Below, piece after piece: positions 1 to 5,283 of a DNA stretch of 18,939 bases. The first letter of the stretch is position 1. Each line of letters starts with the position of its first letter. The DNA comes from Paludibacter sp. UBA6032 (lineage in GTDB: Bacteria > Bacteroidota > Bacteroidia > Bacteroidales > Paludibacteraceae). The DNA is taken from the NCBI GenBank assembly GCA_002427885.1, contig DIZI01000013.1, positions 1 to 18,939 on the forward strand, in the 5' to 3' direction. The translations under genes were made by a program, and so were the position numbers. The notes under the pieces are model-generated. The model was not told where the DNA came from, searched no databases, and was given only the letters and a program-made list of their open reading frames with translations.

Positions 1-10
1 AACACCGACC

Positions 11-38
11 GCCTAACACACGCCTTGTTCGTTAGCAG
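11..38. repeat. attC-like hairpin repeat, copy 1
   Basis: CTAAC and GTTAG arms enclose a 13-nt loop (acacgccttgttc). Positions 13-38 match 1206-1231 at 25 of 26 bases. The left outer flank (GCC) does not extend the stem as it does in copy 2. The RYYYAAC...GTT layout recalls integron recombination sites, but the element is about half the length of a classical attC and lacks separate L boxes, so this is a resemblance and not an identification. Confidence 0.6.
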
Positions 39-109
39 TAAGTGTACAAAAAAAGAAAGATCAGAGATCCCCGAACAATTGAGAGTAGAAAAACACAAAA
101 ATAGCACGC

Positions 110-151
110 TGACGCAAATGACGTAAATATGACGTAAATATGACTTAAGCA
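110..151. repeat. Four tandem TGACGYAAA-type repeats, probable operator
   Basis: TGAC-type units begin at 110, 119, 130 and 141: TGACGCAAA, TGACGTAAATA twice, then TGACTTAAGCA. The last three are spaced 11 bp, about one helical turn, so bound proteins would lie on one DNA face. The array lies just upstream of the -7 box at 180 and of the XRE regulator at 212. Autoregulation by that protein is an inference. Confidence 0.5.
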
Positions 152-179
152 TGGCGCAACAAAACAATTATATTAAACA

Positions 180-187
180 TACTTTTG
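180..187 (+). promoter_or_regulatory. Bacteroidetes-type -7 box for the XRE regulator
   Basis: TACTTTTG matches TAnnTTTG, the -7 element of Bacteroidetes primary sigma factor promoters, and lies 24 nt before the start codon at 212. No TTG is seen at the expected -33 distance, so the promoter may depend on an activator, possibly through the repeats at 110-151. Confidence 0.5.
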
Positions 188-211
188 TTCTGAATTTTAA
201 AACAACATAGA

Positions 212-817
212 ATGAAGAACAAAGAACTCGCTCAACGGATTAAAGAATTGAGAAACCGAAAAGGTTTTTCTCAAGAAGAATTGTCAGAAAAGACTGGACT
301 AAGTTTACGCACAGTACAGAGAATTGAGAACGGAGAGACAGAGCCTAGAGGCGATTCTCTTAAAAGACTTGCAATGGCATTTGACGTTTCTCCAGATGAA
401 ATTATTGATTGGACAGTTCAAGAGGATAAAGGATTTTTGATAAGTTTAAATCTATCTGCTTTAAGCTTTTTCTTATTTCCTCTTTTGGGAATTATAGTTC
501 CTTTAATAATATGGATATCCAAAAAAGACAAAATTCGTAATGTAAATGAAATTGCGAAAGAAATTTTGAATTTTCAAATAACCTGGACAATGATTCTTTT
601 TATTGGATACATTGGTATCATATTGAATGCTGGGATTAGAATGAGAACAACGGGAAATATTAACCCAACAGTAGTAACTTCGATGATGATGTTGTATTTC
701 CTTCTCTTGGCAGTGATGTATTTATACAATTTGACAATGATTCTGATTAATGCTGTCAGGATAAACAAAGAAAAGAAAGTATTTTATACTCCTAAGATTA
801 GATTTATCAGAAAATAA
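212..817 (+). CDS. XRE-family regulator fused to a DUF4870-like membrane domain
   Basis: The 201-residue protein has an N-terminal HTH_XRE domain (about residues 5-63) with the family's typical QEELSEKTGLS and TVQRIENGE segments. Three or four hydrophobic helices follow (about 76-101, 124-142, 158-182). The stretch LLGIIVPLIIW...EIAKEILNFQITW is characteristic of DUF4870/Tic20-like membrane domains. The protein is therefore predicted to be a DNA-binding regulator anchored in the inner membrane, able to couple a membrane signal to transcription. It starts 24 nt after a TACTTTTG box and is followed after 35 nt by a small membrane protein gene, so the two are probably co-transcribed. Its ligand and targets are unknown. 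The gene is AT-rich and lies between two attC-like hairpins, which suggests acquired DNA. Confidence 0.85.
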   Translation: MKNKELAQRIKELRNRKGFSQEELSEKTGLSLRTVQRIENGETEPRGDSLKRLAMAFDVSPDEIIDWTVQEDKGFLISLNLSALSFFLFPLLGIIVPLIIWISKKDKIRNVNEIAKEILNFQITWTMILFIGYIGIILNAGIRMRTTGNINPTVVTSMMMLYFLLLAVMYLYNLTMILINAVRINKEKKVFYTPKIRFIRK

Positions 818-852
818 GTTAGCCAGAATTGAAACAACACATAAAGAATAAA

Positions 853-1161
853 ATGGAAAATCAAGATTTTGAAATTGGAATTAAAACTATATGGTTTGCG
901 GCAATTGGAAGTCTACTATTTACTATAGCAGGAGCGTTTGCAAAGATTAAGAATTGGGAGTACTCGCAAGTAATTCTATCTATAGGTTTAATTTTTTACT
1001 TAGCGACTTTAGTGATAATGGTCAGAGATATAAACAGGAGTAAAATTCACGACAAAGAATTTTGGATTATGTTCATGTTTATTGTTCCTTACATTTCACC
1101 GATACTTTATATAACAAGAAGAACTAAAATGATTAAACTTAGAAGGAAATTTGGTCATTAA
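853..1161 (+). CDS. Small three-helix membrane protein, unknown function
   Basis: The frame is open from a TTG at 829, but the ATG at 853 is preferred because it gives a compact protein (102 residues, MENQDFEIG...) without a charged preface. It has three hydrophobic segments (about residues 13-34, 38-57 and 68-87) and a strongly basic tail (RRTKMIKLRRKFG), which suggests a cytoplasmic C-terminus. I recognise no family. It follows the membrane-bound XRE regulator after 35 nt with no terminator between, so it may be its partner, for example an anti-regulator or sensor subunit. That role is inference from position only. Confidence 0.6.
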   Translation: MENQDFEIGIKTIWFAAIGSLLFTIAGAFAKIKNWEYSQVILSIGLIFYLATLVIMVRDINRSKIHDKEFWIMFMFIVPYISPILYITRRTKMIKLRRKFGH

Positions 1162-1201
1162 TATTTAGACAAACTCAAATTAAGACAAAACTAAACACCT
1201 A

Positions 1202-1232
1202 GCTGCTAACACACGCCTCGTTCGTTAGCAGC
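1202..1232. repeat. attC-like hairpin repeat, copy 2
   Basis: GCTGCTAAC (1202-1210) pairs perfectly with GTTAGCAGC (1224-1232), a 9-bp stem around a 13-nt loop. The core matches copy 1 at 11-38 with one mismatch in 26 bases. It separates the two-gene unit 212-1161 from the single-gene unit 1262-1816, like the boundary between gene cassettes. Confidence 0.65.
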
Positions 1233-1261
1233 AGCCATAAAAAATAAAAAAAGAACAGACA

Positions 1262-1816
1262 ATGAAAAAATCAGACATTTACGAATTTGCGATTAAAATC
1301 TTAGGACTTTATTTAGTAGTCTCAGTGATTGATCATTTAAGAGAAGTTATTACTTACGTGACAGTACTAATTCAAGCACACGACAAGCCAGAACTATTTG
1401 GTGGTTTTAATCAGACACCTGTTTTTATTGTGACTGTATTCAACTTTTTGTTAATAACAACATTTACGTGGTTATTAATCTTTAAGACAAGAAAACTGAC
1501 AAGTCTAATCTGTACAAAAGAAGACTATTCAGAGACAACTAAGTTATTTGCAGACAAAAAAACGATAATCGAAATTGCAATTATACTTGTCGGTTTAATG
1601 ACTATTATTTGGACTATTCCTGAATTTGGTATTAAACTAAGGAACTATGTATATATGGCTCAAAACAGTTTTAGCTCGACAATGAATGATAAAAGTTTCT
1701 TATGGATTGGCGGTCTAAAAATAGTAGTTGGAATTATCGCAGTTTCGTATGCAAAAACGATTTCTTCATACTTTTCAAAAGAGAAACAAGAAAACGATAA
1801 AAACAGTGATGAATAG
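1262..1816 (+). CDS. Four-helix membrane protein, unknown function
   Basis: The 184-residue protein has four predicted membrane segments, at about residues 8-30, 54-74, 101-119 and 146-166, with a hydrophilic, charged C-terminus (SKEKQENDKNSDE). I do not recognise the family. The ATG lies 30 nt after the attC-like hairpin with only A-rich sequence between and no clear promoter box, so it may be read from an upstream promoter. It ends about 44 nt before a diverged form of the same repeat start (GCTGCTAA at 1861), which fits a one-gene cassette. Base composition is AT-rich like the two genes before it. Confidence 0.65.
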   Translation: MKKSDIYEFAIKILGLYLVVSVIDHLREVITYVTVLIQAHDKPELFGGFNQTPVFIVTVFNFLLITTFTWLLIFKTRKLTSLICTKEDYSETTKLFADKKTIIEIAIILVGLMTIIWTIPEFGIKLRNYVYMAQNSFSSTMNDKSFLWIGGLKIVVGIIAVSYAKTISSYFSKEKQENDKNSDE

Positions 1817-1859
1817 TTGAATTTAAATCTGTTAGACGACATTTCAATAAAAAATGGTA

Positions 1860-1897
1860 TGCTGCTAATACACATAGGACTTCATGTGGTCGGCACA
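1860..1897. repeat. Diverged attC-like boundary repeat
   Basis: The segment starts TGCTGCTAATACACA, like the left half of copy 2 (GCTGCTAACACAC), then differs. It contains a small hairpin, CACAT (1870-1874) with ATGTG (1883-1887). The GTTAGCAG right arm is missing. It marks the far side of the gene at 1262-1816, so it may be a degenerate third boundary. Confidence 0.35.
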
Positions 1898-1927
1898 CTG
1901 CTCAGTTGAGCGTAGTCTGTAAATGTT

Positions 1928-1950
1928 TGGCGTAGTCTGTGACTACGTCA
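1928..1950. repeat. TGT-loop hairpin, family member 1
   Basis: TGGCGTAGTC pairs with GACTACGTCA around a TGT triloop, a 10-bp stem with one G-T pair (1930/1948). A partial direct copy, GCGTAGTCTGT, lies just upstream (1910-1920). The same layout, with other stem bases, recurs at 3484-3504 and 5064-5084. The rest of 1817-2015 has no gene, only further inverted repeats such as GGAAAGC (1959) with GCTTTCC (1992). Confidence 0.6.
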
Positions 1951-2015
1951 AGCTAAAAGGAAAGCTCACCGTTTAGACGGATGTACCATCGGCTTTCCAA
2001 ATTAAAAGAACGAAT

Positions 2016-2036
2016 ACAAGGCTAAGCCTTGTTATT
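2016..2036 (+). terminator. Possible intrinsic terminator
   Basis: ACAAGGC (2016-2022) pairs with GCCTTGT (2026-2032) around TAA and is followed by a short T-rich run (TATT). The U-tract is weak, so this could also be one more palindrome of the repeat mosaic. It precedes the gene at 2110. Confidence 0.35.
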
Positions 2037-2061
2037 AACCCGACCTATTCCGATAGAGACT

Positions 2062-2077
2062 CCTCTGAACTCAGGGG
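2062..2077. repeat. Short CCTCTG/CAGGGG palindrome
   Basis: CCTCTG and CAGGGG form a 6-bp stem (one T-G pair) around AACT. The GATAG sequence just upstream (2052) and the GGGGAAG end recall the REP-like elements further right. It lies 33 nt before the start codon at 2110, so it would be in the mRNA leader of that gene. Confidence 0.4.
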
Positions 2078-2109
2078 AAGAAGAATATATTATAAATGAA
2101 ACTATTTGT

Positions 2110-2649
2110 ATGAAAAAGTATGCAGTAATATTGTTTCTGGTACTATGCACTTTGATTTATGCTCAACAGCAAAGTGATTCCATAAAAACATTAAAAAAAA
2201 CAGAGCGAATAACTGCGATCAGAACTAATTTTGACTCGAAAAGAACAATGTTTAATGTTGTTTGTGGTGTTGGTACTGGTGTATCTAAAATCTTAATTTT
2301 CGAAGGATTTAAAGTCACACCGGAATTTGTTATTGGGCTTGGAACCGGTCAAATGGGTTATTTAAATAATACTGCTGTTCCCATATTACTTAATTTAAAA
2401 TATCCGGAACTAATATTGAAAAATCATTTATCTCTTTTTGAAATAAGTGCCGGTACTGCATTGACCTGGAATTACTGGACTGGTTTAAATTTTAATGTAT
2501 ATATTTTAAATCCCTCATATTCATTTGGCTTTCCTGTTGGGAAAAAATGTTTTCTAACTTTAGGAGCTGATTGTGATGTTCATTTATTCTCCTATCCAAG
2601 TCTGAAACTTGTATCAAGTGTGGGATTAAAAATGGGATTTATTTATTAG
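2110..2649 (+). CDS. Secreted outer-membrane barrel-like protein, unknown function
   Basis: The frame is open from a TTG at 2029, but those first 27 codons run through a repeat hairpin. The ATG at 2110 gives a clean signal peptide (MKKYAVILFLVLCTLIYAQ), so I start there (179 residues). The mature part has alternating hydrophobic/polar stretches rich in Gly, Tyr, Phe and Leu, including FNVVCGVGTGVSKILIF, FVIGLGTGQMGY and SVGLKMGFIY at the very end. This fits a small beta-barrel of about 8 strands (outer-membrane protein beta-barrel type). The terminal aromatic residue is typical of outer-membrane proteins. No specific function can be assigned. It stands alone, between repeat elements. Confidence 0.6.
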   Translation: MKKYAVILFLVLCTLIYAQQQSDSIKTLKKTERITAIRTNFDSKRTMFNVVCGVGTGVSKILIFEGFKVTPEFVIGLGTGQMGYLNNTAVPILLNLKYPELILKNHLSLFEISAGTALTWNYWTGLNFNVYILNPSYSFGFPVGKKCFLTLGADCDVHLFSYPSLKLVSSVGLKMGFIY

Positions 2650-2680
2650 AACCCTTCCTAGCGGATATAGCTGGTAGAAG

Positions 2681-2802
2681 AAAGATAAGAAACCCTTTCC
2701 CCATCGGGGACTTCCCAACTTCACCCGCCTTCGACACCCTCTCCAAGTGGAGAGGGATAATAGAAATAGAGGTTTATAAAAGGGAAGATCACTGTATAGG
2801 TG
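2681..2802. repeat. Composite palindromic repeat, copy A (left of DUF559 gene)
   Basis: Positions 2681-2702 and 2779-2799 are identical to 3319-3340 and 3367-3387 of copy B. Between them copy A carries about 60 extra bases, including a perfect hairpin, CCCTCTCC (2737-2744) with GGAGAGGG (2749-2756). In copy B the two halves close into one 9-bp hairpin, so copy A looks like the same element opened by a second palindrome. The whole 2650-2960 gap is made of such repeats and AT-rich sequence. Confidence 0.6.
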
Positions 2803-2886
2803 TGTTTTCTAAAAAAAAAATAATTGTAAAGACTAGAACCGGTATAGATTTCATTGTTTAAAATAAATTTCAGGCTTAGTAGATGT

Positions 2887-2934
2887 CCCCTTTGATCCCG
2901 ATAGCTATCGGGAGGGACGAGCGCATCGGAGGGG
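2887..2934. repeat. REP-like palindrome with GATAGCTATC core
   Basis: TCCCGATAGCTATCGGGA at 2896-2913 is an 18-bp perfect palindrome. Outer arms CCCCTTTGA (2887-2895) and TCGGAGGGG (2926-2934) can pair over 9 bp with two T-G pairs. The same core recurs at 5126-5143. It lies 27 nt before the DUF559 start codon, so it may affect its expression. Confidence 0.6.
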
Positions 2935-2960
2935 TTTCTAATATTTAAAATAAAACGCTC

Positions 2961-3320
2961 ATGCCAACACATCTGAATAATTTACCCGAAATGAAGCCTT
3001 TCAGGCGGAAACTTCGTAAGCAGATGACGGCTGCTGAAGTTGCATTATGGCTTATGCTAAAAAATAAACAGTTGGTAGGTGAGCGTTTTCTGAGGCAATA
3101 CAGTATAGGACATTTTGTGGTTGATTTTTATTGCCCCAAGTATAAGCTCTCTATTGAACTTGATGGTGCAGGACATTTTACTGAAGAAGGACAAAAAAGA
3201 GATGCAGAACGAACTGAATATTTAAACTCGGTCGGAGTTAAGGTTATTCGGTTTGAAAATTTCGAATTATTTGAGTACCCTATGCGGACACTTGATGAAA
3301 TTAAGAAGGAATTGAAATAA
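2961..3320 (+). CDS. DUF559-family endonuclease (Vsr-like fold)
   Basis: The 119-residue protein is full length for DUF559 (PF04480), a small PD-(D/E)XK-like nuclease family related to very-short-patch-repair endonuclease. Family marks are RRKLRKQMTAAEVALW (residues 15-30), RFLRQYSIG, FVVDFYC with probable metal ligand Asp55, IELDG with Glu66 and Asp68, His72, and VKVIRFEN near the end. The predicted action is DNA nicking or cleavage in the cytoplasm, but the biological role of the family is unsettled. The gene sits alone between two direct copies of a composite palindromic repeat (2681-2802, 3319-3390). The right copy begins inside its stop codon. This is reminiscent of nuclease or transposase genes that travel with REP elements, which is an inference. 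Confidence 0.85.
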   Translation: MPTHLNNLPEMKPFRRKLRKQMTAAEVALWLMLKNKQLVGERFLRQYSIGHFVVDFYCPKYKLSIELDGAGHFTEEGQKRDAERTEYLNSVGVKVIRFENFELFEYPMRTLDEIKKELK

Positions 3321-3390
3321 AGATAAGAAACCCTTTCCCCTCCTACGTCGGGGACTTCCCTTTTTCAAAGGGAAGATCACTGTATAGAGG
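3319..3390. repeat. Composite palindromic repeat, copy B (right of DUF559 gene)
   Basis: The copy starts at the second base of the DUF559 stop codon. It matches copy A over 3319-3340 and 3367-3387. Its core is a perfect hairpin, CTTCCCTTT (3355-3363), loop TTC, AAAGGGAAG (3367-3375). CCCC and GGGG runs (3337-3340, 3350-3353) form an adjacent arm. Confidence 0.6.
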
Positions 3391-3473
3391 TTTCGTGAGT
3401 AAAATATGAATTGTAAAGCTTAGAATTTTAGTATAAGATAATTAAATGTAAAAAACTTTCTACTTCCTGGATG

Positions 3474-3571
3474 CCCCTCGCTGGCGCGGATTTGTAATCC
3501 GTGCTATACGAAGAGGAACAGGATAAAATAATAAAAGTAGGAAATGGTCACAGACCTGCGTCAGCGAGGGG
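3474..3571. repeat. Inverted-repeat element with internal TGT-loop hairpin
   Basis: CCCCTCGCTGGCGC (3474-3487) and GCGTCAGCGAGGGG (3558-3571) are inverted repeats matching at 13 of 14 positions. Overlapping the left arm is a hairpin with TGT loop, GCGCGGATT (3484-3492) with AATCCGTGC (3496-3504), 9 bp with one G-T pair. This fills most of the gene-free stretch 3391-3658. The end sequence CAGCGAGGG recurs at 5161-5169. Confidence 0.6.
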
Positions 3572-3658
3572 GAGAAAAAACTGAGTTGTTTGCATAGGGG
3601 AAGTAAACAAAAATAATGTTTTATGAACTAAATCAATTTGATTTAATAGAGGAGAAAA

Positions 3659-4378
3659 ATGATAATTGATACAAATTATAATTTTTATACTGATGCAAGA
3701 GGCGGAGACCCCGATAGTACCAGTCCCACACTCCGTACATATCATAAAACTTTATGGAGTAAGCCACTGCCAAAAGCTAAAATGTTTGAATTATCGGAAA
3801 ATCAACAGGGTATTTATTTATATCATAAATCAGAACTGGGAGAATTCTTTTTGGGGAGTGATGCTATTACACACTCCTATAAAAATCATAAACGTAAAGA
3901 ATGGCTTTTAAAACAAATTCCGGATGAAGTAAATGAACTTTTTGATGCAGGATCTACCATTGGAGCCTATACTATTTTTCCAACTAATAGAATAGACGGA
4001 AATCACACAATTAATCAGGTTCGCGGAGTTAATCCTTTAATCGATGATAGATTCGACTTAACATTAGAATGTATTCGTCGTTTTTATTCAGGACATACAA
4101 GTCCGCTTTACGATACTTTATTGAGATACAAAAACTTCTTCGATTTGTTTAATGATTTTATTGGCTTTATTCATTTCTTTTTATTCGAAGATTTGATTGA
4201 TGAAAATCAAGCGGTTAAATTTTATCTGCCTTTTGATAACTTTAATGCTCCTCCGGTATTTTCCGGTATTGATGAATATCTATCGTATAAAAAAGGAGTC
4301 ATGAATTTTATCAGGCAACGAAATGAAAGAATAAACAATTATATCCACACTGCCTCTCCCGCTCGTTTGCTCCGATAG
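3659..4378 (+). CDS. DUF6994-like protein with repeat-encoded C-terminus
   Basis: The start is well supported: GAGGAG at 3649-3654 lies a few bases before the ATG. The 239-residue soluble protein has no signal peptide. The opening, with DPDSTSPTLRTYHKTLWSKPLP at residues 17-38, looks to me like DUF6994, a family of unknown function; this match is from memory. A mid region GSTIGAYTIFPTNRIDG...NQVRGVNPLIDDRFDLTLECIRRFY is also well formed. The last nine residues (TASPARLLR, 231-239) and the stop codon are encoded by a palindromic repeat (4350-4403), so the original 3' end has been replaced or extended. It is followed by an immunity-type gene, and a role in interbacterial defence is possible but unproven. 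Confidence 0.65.
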   Translation: MIIDTNYNFYTDARGGDPDSTSPTLRTYHKTLWSKPLPKAKMFELSENQQGIYLYHKSELGEFFLGSDAITHSYKNHKRKEWLLKQIPDEVNELFDAGSTIGAYTIFPTNRIDGNHTINQVRGVNPLIDDRFDLTLECIRRFYSGHTSPLYDTLLRYKNFFDLFNDFIGFIHFFLFEDLIDENQAVKFYLPFDNFNAPPVFSGIDEYLSYKKGVMNFIRQRNERINNYIHTASPARLLR

Positions 4379-4403
4379 CCCCGATTGCTTTCAGGGGAGG
4401 CAG
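4350..4403. repeat. REP-like palindrome overlapping a gene's 3' end
   Basis: CTGCCTCtCCC at the left pairs with GGGGAGGCAG (4394-4403). The interior, GCTCGTTTGCTCCGATAGC, closely matches the CTCATTTGCTCCCGATAGC segment at 5034-5052. The stop codon of the preceding gene (4376-4378) lies inside. Confidence 0.6.
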
Positions 4404-4530
4404 AAGGGTTACTGGTTAGGCATTTATAACGCTAAAAAAAACAAAGCTTGCAGCAGGCAGGCGCATATGGAACATGCAGGGTATCGGTATCGCAGGTGTA
4501 GAAATAAGCGAATTGTACAATTTTGAAATC

Positions 4531-4992
4531 ATGGCAACGAGAACAAAGATTAAAATAGTTGATAATTCTGACTTAAGGGCAGAAATTGATAAATTGTATG
4601 AACAAACTAACCGGATTGATTTGGCTAAATGGGCAATTAATTGTGCAAAAAATGTATTGACTTTATCTGATACAGAAGAACTTGATATGACAGCCATTGA
4701 AAACGGATTTAGAATAAGCGAATTGTGGCAGACGGGTAAGGCAACTATACATGAAGTAAGGCAAGCCGGCTTTATAATACACGAAGCAGCTCGACAATGT
4801 AAATCAGAAATAACAAAAACTGCTATCAGAGCTTGTGGACAGGCTGTTGGTGTTGGACACATGAGAGAACATGCAATGGTTTGTTCTGACTATGCCATAA
4901 AAGCAATACAATTGGCATTCCCAAACCAAATTCACAGAATCACTCAAGAGAGACAATGGCAACTGAATGAACTGAAACAATACGTAAAATAA
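4531..4992 (+). CDS. Imm5-type putative immunity protein
   Basis: The protein (153 residues from the ATG at 4531) is all-helical. It carries the pattern I associate with Imm5-family immunity proteins: LRAEIDKLYEQTNRIDLAKWAINCAKNVL, then a repeated-helix region ending AIRACGQAVGVGHMREHAMVCSDYAIKAIQLAF. Imm5 proteins are cytoplasmic partners of polymorphic or contact-dependent toxins. No toxin gene is present nearby, so this is an orphan immunity gene, perhaps acquired against toxins of competitors. The frame is open further up, to an ATG at 4474 (172 residues). Neither start has a Shine-Dalgarno sequence, and I prefer 4531 because the family similarity begins there. Repeats lie on both sides. 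Confidence 0.7.
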   Translation: MATRTKIKIVDNSDLRAEIDKLYEQTNRIDLAKWAINCAKNVLTLSDTEELDMTAIENGFRISELWQTGKATIHEVRQAGFIIHEAARQCKSEITKTAIRACGQAVGVGHMREHAMVCSDYAIKAIQLAFPNQIHRITQERQWQLNELKQYVK

Positions 4993-5025
4993 GAATATGC
5001 AGGGAGGGAATATGTTCGAGCCCCC

Positions 5026-5170
5026 TCTCCTCCTCATTTGCTCCCGATAGCTCCCCCCCGCTCCCGCGCGATTGTATCGCGTGGAAAAATGGTAATTGTA
5101 ATTTATATCTGCCACACGATGCCCCCCCCGATAGCTATCGGGGCTATCGGGACGTGCGGCAGCGAGGGAT
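5026..5170. repeat. Cluster of REP-like palindromes
   Basis: The cluster contains, in order: a copy of the CTCATTTGCTCCCGATAGC segment (5034-5052); a TGT-loop hairpin, CCGCGCGAT (5064-5072) with ATCGCGTGG (5076-5084), 9 bp with one G-T pair; the 18-bp palindrome CCCCGATAGCTATCGGGG (5126-5143) followed by another GCTATCGGG half; and outer arms CTGCCaCAC (from 5109) with GTGcGGCAG. It ends with CAGCGAGGG, as in the element at 3474-3571. No gene is present. Confidence 0.6.
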
Positions 5171-5192
5171 TTAAAATACAAGGCCTAAATAA

Positions 5193-5222
5193 TTGTAGGC
5201 TCAATCTTTAGTTTTACTTTTG
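5193..5222 (+). promoter_or_regulatory. Promoter of the metallophosphoesterase gene
   Basis: TTG (5193-5195) and TACTTTTG (5215-5222) are separated by 19 nt, matching the Bacteroidetes -33/-7 layout. Transcription would start near 5229, leaving a leader of about 55 nt before the ATG at 5284. Confidence 0.6.
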
Positions 5223-5283
5223 TATCAACAATTAAAAACGAAGAATTGTCATATTCAATTTCAACAATCAAATTTGATTTTAA

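Noticed and set aside
11..1232. Calling the hairpins true integron attC sites
   Set aside because: They are too short, the right box is GTTAGCA and not GTTRRRY, and no integrase is visible. Kept only as a resemblance.
2721..2972. Minus-strand open frame of 83 codons starting near the DUF559 start
   Set aside because: Its C-terminal part (PSPLGEGVEGG) is a translation of the palindromic repeat, and it runs through other repeats. No protein-like composition or start signal.
4394..4440. GTTAGGC near 4416 as an attC right box
   Set aside because: It is a perfect GTTRRRY match, but I found no paired left box at a suitable distance, so it is probably chance.
1928..5170. CRISPR array
   Set aside because: The repeats are palindromic, unevenly spaced and differ in sequence; there are no regular spacers and no cas genes.
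4804..5181. Minus-strand open frame of 125 codons
   Set aside because: It reads through the repeat cluster at 5026-5170 and the antisense of the Imm5 gene; the protein is low quality and lacks any family pattern.
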